From: a virus
Strand: one strand, 5' to 3'
DNA length: 20,633 nucleotides
IMG/VR virus record: IMGVR_UViG_3300036985_002583
Location: 1 to 20,633 of that record
Shown here one piece after another: positions 12,338-19,890 of the stretch; the stretch's first letter is position 1; each line of letters begins with the position of its first letter. A program made the position numbers and the translations under genes. Below the pieces are notes generated by a model that was not told where the DNA came from, ran no database searches, and saw nothing but the letters and a program-made list of their open reading frames with translations.

Positions 12338-13165
12338 ATGCACGAAGAGCAAGACGTTTTAGCAGAACAGTTAAGCGGAGATGACGAGGACGTTGTTGAC
12401 GGTGGCGTTGGCCCAGGCGATGCAGAAGAGGAAGGAAACTCGGAATACGGCCAAGATGGCCCGCAAAGCGGAGATGAACACTTAAATAAGGTTCAAAAAC
12501 GTTTGCATGCCCAAGCGAATAAACACCGAAAAGAAATGCGCACAATGCAAGAACACATGATGCGAATGCAAGCGCAATTAGGTGGAGATTCTGCCGACCC
12601 ACAACAATCGTCATATAACTCTAATTCTTATTCTTCACCAGGCCAGCCTAACCCGCCAGCCATGTCGGAAGAAGAAAGAATACACAAAGCCGTACGCTAT
12701 GCACTCGGAGCCAAGGAACACGAAGAGAAGCAAGCTAAGATGGCCGAAAGCCAGGCTCATGTTCACAAACAGTATCAACGTTTGAATGATGAGTTTGATA
12801 AGGCGTCTGAAAAGTATGATGATTTTGACGATGTTGTTAGAGAGGGCGATGCCCCCTTTACCGACCATGTGCGGGATGCACTGTTGCTCGTTAAGAATCC
12901 AGCTGAAGTGGCTTATCGGTTAGGCAAAAATCGTTCTGAACTTGAGCGAATTTCACGACTCCATCCGCTAGACCAGGCTCAAGAGGTAATTGATTTGTCG
13001 CACGCATTACGAGCTGGGAATAGCCAAAAGGCATCTTCAGCTCCTAATAAATCGAACCCTTTGGGATCGGTTAAGGCGAACCCAGTCAGTGCCTCTCGTT
13101 CCGTTACGGGTAAAACCTCTGCCTCTGAGATAAGGGCAAAGATGAAGGCTGGTACATGGAAGTAA
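12338..13165 (+). CDS. Scaffolding protein, P22 gp8-like (putative)
   Basis: The ATG at 12338 (GGAG seven bases upstream) is preferred over an ATG at 12296 whose extra 14 residues look unlike protein. The 275-residue product has a very acidic N terminus (GDDEDVVDGG), a charged helical middle with Gln/Met-rich helices, a Ser/Asn/Pro-rich linker, and a helical C-terminal half. The basic tail is IRAKMKAGTWK, in the position of the coat-binding helix-loop-helix of scaffold proteins. Scaffold directs coat assembly and leaves the prohead. Position between portal and coat is that of P22 gene 8. Sequence conservation in this family is low, so context carries much weight. Confidence 0.75.
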   Translation: MHEEQDVLAEQLSGDDEDVVDGGVGPGDAEEEGNSEYGQDGPQSGDEHLNKVQKRLHAQANKHRKEMRTMQEHMMRMQAQLGGDSADPQQSSYNSNSYSSPGQPNPPAMSEEERIHKAVRYALGAKEHEEKQAKMAESQAHVHKQYQRLNDEFDKASEKYDDFDDVVREGDAPFTDHVRDALLLVKNPAEVAYRLGKNRSELERISRLHPLDQAQEVIDLSHALRAGNSQKASSAPNKSNPLGSVKANPVSASRSVTGKTSASEIRAKMKAGTWK

Positions 13166-13249
13166 GGACGGGTTTTCAAGGATGAAAACTTAGAAACCCA
13201 TAGTTATGACCAAGTACCCATTTAAAGGATTAAATGGAGATTTGCCAAA

Positions 13250-14461
13250 ATGGCTAACCAATTTATTACAACTGACCTAGTCAGTAATACTGCGCTGGCA
13301 ATGTTTGCAAACAATGCCCCTTTTGTAATGACTGCATCACGAATTTATCAAGATGACTTTGTGTCTTCTGGTTATAAAATTGGTGACACATTACAAGTAC
13401 GTAGACAAAATCACTTTATTATTGGTGATGGCTCTGTAGCTACGCCTCAATCAATCATTGAAACTGTTGAGACAATTACAATTGCTCACCAATACCATGC
13501 ATTGATTGCATACACTATCCAAGATTTGTCTTTACGAATTGAAGATTTCTCACGTTTGTTTATTTCTCCTGCTATTCAAGAAGTAATTACAAAAATGGAA
13601 ATTGACATTTCTGCTGCTGCTGAACAAGAGCTTAACTTCTTTACTGGTACCGCCGGTGTCGCAATTAACTCGTTCACAACTGTGGATACTGCGGGTGCTA
13701 AATTGCTTGAGCAAGGTGTAAATATTGCATCTGATGCATACATGGCAATGACAGTGCGTGATGGCTCTAGTTTAAAAGGCGCCTTGTTAAACAACTTTAC
13801 GCCTGTATTTAACGAAGACATTGTACGCTCTTCTGCAATTGGCCATTTGTCATACTTTGACATATTCCAATCTCAAAACATTAAACACCACACTGCTGGT
13901 GCGGGACCAACCCTTTATTCAGGTGATACGTTGCTTGTAAATGGTGCGGTTTCTTCTGGTAGCACAATTGTTATGGACGGCGCAACCGTGTCTGTCGCTG
14001 ACTATTTTGTAGTTGGAGATTTGATTTCCATTGCTGGCGTCCAATCTGTTAACCCCGTGGGTCGCGCTTCTACCGGCCAAGATATGCAATTTGTTGTAAC
14101 TGCAAATGCAACTTCTGATGGTGGTGGTAACATTACCGTTAGCGTAAGCCCTAGCATTATATCTGACACATTGAACCCTAACCGTAACGTGAGCAATGCT
14201 GTTCCTAACAACGCCCCTGTTACAATGGTTGCAAGTCATAACGTTAACGTTGCGTACCCATCACGTGGCCTAGACATTGTTTGTCCTCCGCTTTACAAAT
14301 TGCAAGTTCCTTATGCTTCTGTTGCGGTTGACCCTGAGACTGGTTTATCACTTGCCGTTACTCAAACAGGTGACATTCTTGGTTATCAAAACTACATGCG
14401 TATTGATTTGTTGTGCGGTTTTAAATGGCACAATCAATATGCCGTTGTCGTATTGTCATAA
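13250..14461 (+). CDS. Major capsid (coat) protein, P22 gp5-like
   Basis: The 403-residue protein begins like P22-type coat proteins (MANQFITTDLVSNTALAMF, residues 1-19). It continues with DDFVSSGYKIGDTLQVRR, IAYTIQDLSLRIEDFSRLF and a long helix with AAEQELNFF, all fitting the HK97-fold core of the P22 coat. A beta-rich region about residues 220-340 (SGDTLLVNGAVSSGST, FVVTANATSDGGGN) occupies the place of the inserted I-domain. P22 gp5 is 430 residues. The C terminus FKWHNQYAVVVLS is a typical end. It forms the icosahedral shell. GGAGA lies upstream of the ATG. Strong assignment by order and sequence pattern. Confidence 0.88.
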   Translation: MANQFITTDLVSNTALAMFANNAPFVMTASRIYQDDFVSSGYKIGDTLQVRRQNHFIIGDGSVATPQSIIETVETITIAHQYHALIAYTIQDLSLRIEDFSRLFISPAIQEVITKMEIDISAAAEQELNFFTGTAGVAINSFTTVDTAGAKLLEQGVNIASDAYMAMTVRDGSSLKGALLNNFTPVFNEDIVRSSAIGHLSYFDIFQSQNIKHHTAGAGPTLYSGDTLLVNGAVSSGSTIVMDGATVSVADYFVVGDLISIAGVQSVNPVGRASTGQDMQFVVTANATSDGGGNITVSVSPSIISDTLNPNRNVSNAVPNNAPVTMVASHNVNVAYPSRGLDIVCPPLYKLQVPYASVAVDPETGLSLAVTQTGDILGYQNYMRIDLLCGFKWHNQYAVVVLS

Positions 14462-14472
14462 GGAATAACCCG

Positions 14473-14682
14473 ATGCTGACTTGCATATTCCACCCAATCA
14501 ACCCCATGAGAACTCTTGAGGAAGATGAAGCGGAACACTTGATAGCATCGGGTGTCTGGTTTGATAGTCCTGCAAAGGCTAAACAATATCGTGAAAAAGT
14601 AGAAGATAAAATCAAGCAAGAAGCTAAGGCTGCAAAGCCAAAAGCAAAACAACCAAAGGGGAAATCCGATGAAAGACAATAA
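14473..14682 (+). CDS. Small hypothetical protein after coat, 69 aa
   Basis: AAGGA lies upstream of ATG at 14473; the earlier in-frame ATG at 14425 lies inside the coat gene. The product has a short beta start (MLTCIFHP), a helix with EDEAEHLIASGVWFDSPAKA and a Lys/Ala/Pro-rich tail. The middle segment is a pattern I have seen in small proteins after coat genes of related phages, of unknown function. It overlaps the next gene by 14 bases. Confidence 0.65.
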   Translation: MLTCIFHPINPMRTLEEDEAEHLIASGVWFDSPAKAKQYREKVEDKIKQEAKAAKPKAKQPKGKSDERQ

Positions 14683-14872
14683 AATGGTTCAATCAAACAA
14701 TGAGTTTGTAAAATCTGAACAAGCAAAAATGAAAAAACACATGGGAAATCGTCCTGGTGCTCCAGCTGCAATGAAATCATTTAATGCTTTCATGAGCAAT
14801 GATGGCGAAAAAGCACAAATGTCCGCACGTAAATTGTGTTCAGGCCTAGATGACGCTTATCCTTTAAAATAA
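14669..14872 (+). CDS. Small hypothetical protein, 67 aa
   Basis: GGGGA lies eight bases before the ATG at 14669. The product is basic and Met-rich, with a helical middle (GAPAAMKSFNAFMSND) and a CSGLDDAYPLK end. It lies between coat and the gp4-like gene and is followed by a terminator-like hairpin. No family recognised; it may be a minor virion or assembly factor. Confidence 0.65.
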   Translation: MKDNKMVQSNNEFVKSEQAKMKKHMGNRPGAPAAMKSFNAFMSNDGEKAQMSARKLCSGLDDAYPLK

Positions 14873-14884
14873 TACGTCGATACA

Positions 14885-14917
14885 ATCGGCATATCTGTTT
14901 GATGTGTCGATTATTTT
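14885..14917 (+). terminator. Terminator-like hairpin between coat cluster and tail genes
   Basis: ATCGGCATATC (14885-14895) pairs with GATGTGTCGAT (14901-14911) over 11 base pairs, two of them G-U, around a five-base loop, followed by TATTTT. The use of G-U pairs indicates selection at RNA level. It would lower transcription of the tail genes relative to coat. Confidence 0.55.
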
Positions 14918-14943
14918 GCGTTTATTAAACATAAGGAATTGCT

Positions 14944-15678
14944 ATGGCCCAAGTCACGAGGACTACTAATGAGTTAATTATTAATGCTCTTTATTTGACG
15001 GGCGAGCTAGGCGTAGGAGAAACGCCTGATTCGTTTATGCTTTCATCAGGTTTAGAACTTATTAATGAGCTTATTGATAAATTTTCTGCTGATAGCATTT
15101 ATATTCCTTATTTAAAAGAACTTAGTTTTACAATGGTTTCAGGTCAAGCTGCTTATACTGTTTCTGATATGGTTACAGCTGACGTGACATCAAACCGAAT
15201 TGTTGACCTATCTTTTGCAAATTACACTGTTCCAAGCGCAGGGCAGGGTATTATTTACCCGTTAAAAATTATTAATAAAGCACAATATTACAATGTTACA
15301 AGGTTGCTGCCATTAAACACACGTCCAGGTTTTATTTTTTTAGATAAACAATCCACTGAAAGCATAGTTACGCTTTACCCCGCTCCCGATCAAGCATACC
15401 CCTGCGTATTGGGTGTAAAGGTTATGATTAACAAATTGGTTGCAAATCAAGATTTAACAGAATTGCCTCCTTTTTATTATGGGTTTATGAAATACGCACT
15501 TGCGCGTAAGTTTTTAGCCTATTACCCATCAGCTAATTGGGCCGAGACATCAGAGCAAGAATATCAGGATTATTACAATATTATTAAAAACGTTAACGAA
15601 ACTGATTTAACCATCAGACCATCATCGGTATTGAGCAAACCTGAGCCATTTTACTGGCAAAATATTCTGGCGTATTAA
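14944..15678 (+). CDS. Head-to-tail adaptor, P22 gp4-like
   Basis: The 244-residue protein has the mostly helical N terminus of tail accessory factor gp4: TTNELIINALYLTGELGVGE, then LSSGLELINELIDKFSADS (about residues 30-50). A beta region with LSFTMVSGQAAYTV follows. The second half has YGFMKYALARKFLAYY and an EYQDYYNIIKNV helix. In P22 gp4 binds the portal ring and receives gp10. P22 gp4 is about 166 residues, so this one is longer. The order before a gp10-like gene supports the call. AAGGA lies upstream of the ATG. Confidence 0.8.
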   Translation: MAQVTRTTNELIINALYLTGELGVGETPDSFMLSSGLELINELIDKFSADSIYIPYLKELSFTMVSGQAAYTVSDMVTADVTSNRIVDLSFANYTVPSAGQGIIYPLKIINKAQYYNVTRLLPLNTRPGFIFLDKQSTESIVTLYPAPDQAYPCVLGVKVMINKLVANQDLTELPPFYYGFMKYALARKFLAYYPSANWAETSEQEYQDYYNIIKNVNETDLTIRPSSVLSKPEPFYWQNILAY

Positions 15679-15681
15679 TAT

Positions 15682-17553
15682 ATGGCTACTAAAGCTACAG
15701 ATTATGATTTGGTAGGAAGCTATGACAACCAGCGTGTTAGCACTATTAGTGCCGAACGAACCGTTAATATGTTTGAATACGTTGATCCAGAAGGAAAGCG
15801 ACCAAAAGTTTTATTATCTACCGCTGGCTTGGTGGATGCTGAACTTAATTTTGGAAGTGAAACAGATGGCGCACGAGCGTCTTTTGTATTTAACAACGTT
15901 ATTTACCAAGTGTATGGAAATTCTGTATATCGAACTACAGGATCGACAGGGTTACTTTCTACAAGCCTTATTGGAACAATTACAACAAGCGCCGGATATG
16001 TTGGTATAGACGCAAATACCTATCAAGTTATTTTTGTTGATGGGCAAGAAGGTTGGATTTGGGATACAAATGCCAATACATTTGAAGAAATTACAGACAC
16101 AGGGTTTCCGGACAATCCAGTTGATGTGTGTTATCTAGATGGATTTTTTTTGATAGCGAATGGTCAAACCAACACATTTCAACTTTCATCAATTAATCAA
16201 GGAATGGTCTGGAGCGGAGGAAGTGCTACTACTCCAACAGGTACGTTTACAGTAGACACCGCAACAGACGTTCTTACGTTAAGCGTAAGCAATGCTAATT
16301 TTGCTACGGGCGTGCCAGTAACGTTAACAACAACAGGAACGTTGCCCGCGCCATTAGCGGTCAGTACAACGTATTATTCCATCAGAGTCAGTCCATACAC
16401 CACAAACCCTGGAACAATCCAATTAGCTACCAGTTATGCCAATGCCATAGCAAACGTTTTTATTGATATTACAACCACTGGCGCACCTACTAATTCTATT
16501 ATTGTAACGGGCCAGCTTCAATTAGGAAGTATAACTTCGCACCCTGGAACTATTGTTGCGTGCAGAACACTGCATCGACGCATATTTTTATTTTCTCAGA
16601 ACTTTACAGAAGTATGGGAAAACGCAGGAGCTGGAACTAATTTGCCATTTCGGCGCAATAACTCGTTGTTGATGGAAGTAGGAACGCCTGCGTTAGGCAG
16701 TGTCTCTGTGGGCTTTGATAGAATGTTCTTCTTGGCGCAAGATAAGGATGGTCTGGCAGGCGTTATGGAGGTAAAGGGAACTGAATCAATCCTGGTTAGT
16801 AATCGCGCCCTAGACTTCCAGTTAGCCCAATATGCAGCTGACCCTGACACGGGTGTTGCGGATGCTCGTGGAATACTTATTAAAGAAAATGGCCTTATAT
16901 TTTATCGATTAAACTTTACACTCGCCAACCATACTTTTGTTTTAAACGTCACAATGAGCACTGCTGAGCTGCCTAAGTGGCATGAAGAGGAGGTGTTAAA
17001 TGGAGACAGGCATCCCGCTCAAACTCACGTTTATTTTGATGGCGTTAATTATTATGGCGACTATCAGTTACCGATATTTTATATCGTAGCTGATGGTGTA
17101 TCGACCAATAACGGGGAAGCTATTCGACGTATGCGTATTGGCAGACAGATGTCACCCGACGGTTACAATCGTTTGCGTATTGATAGATTCCAAATTGATT
17201 TGCTGCAAGGTCAATTAGCAATTGATACATTTATAGAAAGTAATTTATGGACAGAAAGCGCGCAAGACATACTTACTGAAGACAGCGAAATTATTGTTCT
17301 TGAACAAGAAACAAGGTTAGGAGGGGCGCAGCCCGTCGTTTTTCTGTCTATATCTAAAGACGGCGGACAAACTTACGGCAATTTGCTTCAGTCTCCAATG
17401 GGCAAAATTGGAGAGCGAACCTATAGAACGTTATGGCGAAAGTTAGGGACAACCCCAAGAGGCCAAGGGTTTACACCAAGAATTGAATTTTTTCACGATA
17501 TTCCATTTATTATTTTAGGCGCTGCATGGGCCTTTGAAACGTTACCGGAGTAA
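15682..17553 (+). CDS. Tail hub / packaged DNA stabilisation protein, P22 gp10-like, with inserted domain
   Basis: The 623-residue protein begins with the family pattern SYDNQRVSTISAERTVNMFEY then LLSTAGLVD (about residues 13-55). It continues with beta-propeller-like repeats such as SFVFNNVIYQVYG and DVCYLDGFFLIANGQTN. P22 gp10 is 472 residues. Here, about residues 182-278 form an extra Thr/Ser-rich beta module (FTVDTATDVLTLS, FATGVPVTLTTTGTLPAPL, YYSIRV, IQLATSYANAIA, IDITTTGAPTNS) that interrupts the family sequence, which resumes at ITSHPGTIVACRTLHRRIFL. gp10 seals the portal channel and carries the tailspikes and needle. Strong family call; the insertion is seen directly. Confidence 0.82.
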   Translation: MATKATDYDLVGSYDNQRVSTISAERTVNMFEYVDPEGKRPKVLLSTAGLVDAELNFGSETDGARASFVFNNVIYQVYGNSVYRTTGSTGLLSTSLIGTITTSAGYVGIDANTYQVIFVDGQEGWIWDTNANTFEEITDTGFPDNPVDVCYLDGFFLIANGQTNTFQLSSINQGMVWSGGSATTPTGTFTVDTATDVLTLSVSNANFATGVPVTLTTTGTLPAPLAVSTTYYSIRVSPYTTNPGTIQLATSYANAIANVFIDITTTGAPTNSIIVTGQLQLGSITSHPGTIVACRTLHRRIFLFSQNFTEVWENAGAGTNLPFRRNNSLLMEVGTPALGSVSVGFDRMFFLAQDKDGLAGVMEVKGTESILVSNRALDFQLAQYAADPDTGVADARGILIKENGLIFYRLNFTLANHTFVLNVTMSTAELPKWHEEEVLNGDRHPAQTHVYFDGVNYYGDYQLPIFYIVADGVSTNNGEAIRRMRIGRQMSPDGYNRLRIDRFQIDLLQGQLAIDTFIESNLWTESAQDILTEDSEIIVLEQETRLGGAQPVVFLSISKDGGQTYGNLLQSPMGKIGERTYRTLWRKLGTTPRGQGFTPRIEFFHDIPFIILGAAWAFETLPE

Positions 17554-17556
17554 GTT

Positions 17557-17856
17557 ATGTCACGAGATTTTGATTTTTTTCCAACTTACGACCCTTTGGT
17601 TAAAAACGAAATCTATTTAAGCAATATTTGGTCTGATTTTATGGCAACATTCATCGAATCATTGCGCGAATATTTAGGAGCTGCTGGCGTATTTGTTCCA
17701 CGATTAACTCTGGCCCAGCGCGACCAGATACAGACCCCGGAAGAAGGGCAAATGATTTATGTAAGCGACGCTAATACGCCAACAATACCAAGGACGGCGC
17801 AGTTACAAATTTGGAAGGTTGCATCAGGCGTAGGCAGCTGGACCGTAATTGTATAA
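17557..17856 (+). CDS. Small virion-associated protein, 99 aa, in the tail needle gene position
   Basis: GGAG lies six bases before the ATG. Residues 1-45 contain DFFPTYDPLVKNEIYLSN and a helix. The second half, LTLAQRDQIQTPEEGQMIYV ... LQIWKVASGVGSWTVIV, is a small beta domain seen at the ends of various phage virion proteins. It occupies the position of P22 gene 26 (tail needle, 233 residues) but is too short and lacks long heptad repeats. It may be a plug, head fibre or attachment protein. Function uncertain. Confidence 0.6.
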   Translation: MSRDFDFFPTYDPLVKNEIYLSNIWSDFMATFIESLREYLGAAGVFVPRLTLAQRDQIQTPEEGQMIYVSDANTPTIPRTAQLQIWKVASGVGSWTVIV

Positions 17857-17889
17857 AATGAACTTAATAACTCACAAGGATATGTGATT

Positions 17890-18474
17890 ATGTTTGATTC
17901 CGAAATGTTCAGAAGTGGATTAGGTGGTTTGTTTGGCGGTCTCTTTGGCAACTCAGGAAAGTCTTACGATAAATACAATGAATATATGCAGCAAGCCCAG
18001 CAAGCCCAGCAACCTTATGCGAATGCTGGTCAAGGCGCTATTGGTGATTATCAAAGGTGGTTACAAAGCCAACAAGACCCATCCAAATTCATTAATGACC
18101 AAATGGGAAATTATCAAGAAAGCCCATGGGCTAAAAACTTGCAACAACAATCCATGAACGCAGGCCAAAATGCAGCAAGTGCAAGCGGGCTAATGGGCAG
18201 TACGCCAATGATGCAACAAATGCAGCAAAACGCCGGAACCATTTCATCTCAAGACCAGAACCAATGGTTGAAAAACGTATTAGGAATTAACACACAATAT
18301 GGGCAAGGACAACAAAATCTGATGACTGGCGGTCAGAATGCAGCTAATTCATTAAGTAACATTTATAATCAAATGGGCCAAGGTGCTTATGGGCAACAAG
18401 CAGGAAAACAACAAGATTTTTTTAATACGCTAGGCGGCGGCATAGGACTACTCGGTGGATTAGGATTTTTATAA
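17890..18474 (+). CDS. Ejection (DNA transfer) protein candidate, Gln/Gly-rich, 194 aa
   Basis: The ATG at 17890 is preferred over GTG at 17884 because AAGGA is nine bases upstream of it. The protein starts with a Gly-rich hydrophobic segment (GLGGLFGGLFG, about residues 9-19), then a Gln/Ala/Asn-rich helical body with a short tandem repeat (QQAQQAQQ), and ends with GGGIGLLGGLGFL. Amphipathic or hydrophobic ends around a helical, Gln-rich body are typical of podovirus internal virion proteins that leave the capsid ahead of DNA. Position fits P22 genes 14/7. There is no catalytic motif. Confidence 0.65.
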   Translation: MFDSEMFRSGLGGLFGGLFGNSGKSYDKYNEYMQQAQQAQQPYANAGQGAIGDYQRWLQSQQDPSKFINDQMGNYQESPWAKNLQQQSMNAGQNAASASGLMGSTPMMQQMQQNAGTISSQDQNQWLKNVLGINTQYGQGQQNLMTGGQNAANSLSNIYNQMGQGAYGQQAGKQQDFFNTLGGGIGLLGGLGFL

Positions 18475-18483
18475 GGATTTATT

Positions 18484-19890
18484 ATGGCACTTCCATTACC
18501 AAGAGTTGTTTCAGACGTAGGCCCTGGCGGCCCTTTGGTTACTGCTATGGGCGGTATGAATTCATTGGCCAACGAGAACATTCTGCGACAAATCAATCAA
18601 ATTAAAAAACAATATTTGCCCACTACTCTTGGTGCTGAAGCTGCAAGTAAACTTGCCTACGCTAACCTTATGGGTCCACAGTTCCTTGCTAAATTGTTAG
18701 CAAGTGATTCGGCTGTAGCAAATATGGGTGATCCTGCTGCAAAAGCCGCATTAGAAAAAGCCGTTGGTGCTGGAATGGGTCGAAACTCAGGCATGAATGC
18801 GTTTAATCAAATGCAACAAGGCAATCAAGGTAATAGCATGTTTTCAGGAATTGGGGAGCCTTCTACTAATTCATTTTCAGGGCATTTAAAAAATGCTTTT
18901 CGTGCATTGATAGGACAAAATCCCCAACAAGGCCCTAATCAAAATGCATTCAATATGCCTGCACAAGATTATGATAATAGTTCTAACCCTAGAGTTTCTG
19001 CCGAAGGTCCTGGCGTTATACCTAATGGTGACTTTCCTTTTGTAGGGCGCGAAGGGTATCGGCCTCATCCTACGACTACGGGCTATGATGGCAATCAAAT
19101 GCAGGTCATGGCAGATGATGGTAATGCATCAATGGAAATGGATATGACTGGTGGTCAGCCTAGACAACAGAGTGATGAATGGGGCCCATCGACACCTGCA
19201 GCACAACAAGCTTTTGCAGAAGGACGTGAGCCCACTTGGGCTGAAAAGACTGGAAACCTAAAAGGCGCTGTTAAGCAGGGCGAAGAAGCAGGTAAATACC
19301 GTGCGGCTGCGCTTAAAGACATAGGACAAAGTCAATTGGCATTAAGTAACTCTGGCGCGTCATTAAACCGTATGGCTTCCATTCTTAAAGACCCTGTCAT
19401 ACAAAACATGCGATCTAGAATTCCTTTCTTCCAAGATAAGCAATTAAGCTACCTGAAGAAAATGGGAACGAAAGAAGAGCAGAAGAAAATTGGGGACTTG
19501 ATTGCCACAAGCGAGCAAATTATTGCATCTGGAGTGCAGGCATTTGGCGGCAAACCTTTAGTCAGAGAATTTGATTTACTTCAAAGACAAAAGGTTAATG
19601 AAAATGACACCATACCGGTTGCCGAAGGAAAGATGCAGGCATCAATAGCGCTTCACGATATAGCTGAAAAGAAAAATGACATCATTTCTGGATTGCTGCA
19701 ACAAGGCATGAGTGAGTCCGACGCGGTAAGACAAGCTAATAAAATGGTGGATGTAAGCGCGATTGAGCGCAAAACTGAAGAACTATTGGCTGATAAAATT
19801 ACGCAAGAAGACTATCAGCACATGATGGATAAATATAAGATATCTAGAGCTGAGCTCGACAAGAGACTCAAGGCAGCGGGGCGTATATGA
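18484..19890 (+). CDS. Ejection (DNA transfer) protein candidate, P22 gp20 position, 468 aa
   Basis: The length is close to the 471 residues of P22 gp20. The N-terminal part (about 1-95) is Ala/Leu-rich and helical. Residues about 100-260 are disordered and rich in Gln, Asn, Gly and Pro. The C-terminal third (about 270-468) is a long charged helical region (KMGTKEEQKKIGDLIATSEQ, VAEGKMQASIALHDIAEKK) ending in ISRAELDKRLKAAGRI. P22 gp20 is ejected with gp7 and gp16 and helps DNA cross the envelope. The call rests on order, size and composition. Its stop overlaps the next start (ATGA). Confidence 0.65.
   Translation: MALPLPRVVSDVGPGGPLVTAMGGMNSLANENILRQINQIKKQYLPTTLGAEAASKLAYANLMGPQFLAKLLASDSAVANMGDPAAKAALEKAVGAGMGRNSGMNAFNQMQQGNQGNSMFSGIGEPSTNSFSGHLKNAFRALIGQNPQQGPNQNAFNMPAQDYDNSSNPRVSAEGPGVIPNGDFPFVGREGYRPHPTTTGYDGNQMQVMADDGNASMEMDMTGGQPRQQSDEWGPSTPAAQQAFAEGREPTWAEKTGNLKGAVKQGEEAGKYRAAALKDIGQSQLALSNSGASLNRMASILKDPVIQNMRSRIPFFQDKQLSYLKKMGTKEEQKKIGDLIATSEQIIASGVQAFGGKPLVREFDLLQRQKVNENDTIPVAEGKMQASIALHDIAEKKNDIISGLLQQGMSESDAVRQANKMVDVSAIERKTEELLADKITQEDYQHMMDKYKISRAELDKRLKAAGRI

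Noticed and set aside
12325-12384. Alternative frame with an Arg-rich peptide at the scaffold start
   Set aside because: It ends after 19 codons, and the frame from 12338 has the better-placed ribosome site and continues as scaffold.
12309-12614. 101-aa minus-strand ORF inside the scaffold gene
   Set aside because: It is antisense to a well-supported gene, lacks a ribosome site and is of low-complexity hydrophobic composition typical of shadow frames.
13172-13189. GTTTTC/GAAAAC hairpin between scaffold and coat
   Set aside because: The stem is short and AT-rich with no T-run after it, so a terminator call is not supported.
13919-14239. 106-aa minus-strand ORF in the coat gene
   Set aside because: It is antisense to the coat gene, with Asn/Arg/Thr-rich composition and no start signals.
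14421-14780. 119-aa minus-strand ORF over the end of coat and the next two genes
   Set aside because: The Phe/Leu/Ser-rich composition is the mirror of Lys/Glu-rich genes on the plus strand, and it spans three supported genes.
17989-18012. CAGCAAGCC tandem repeat as a regulatory repeat
   Set aside because: It encodes a QQA repeat in frame within a Gln-rich ejection protein and is explained by the coding sequence.
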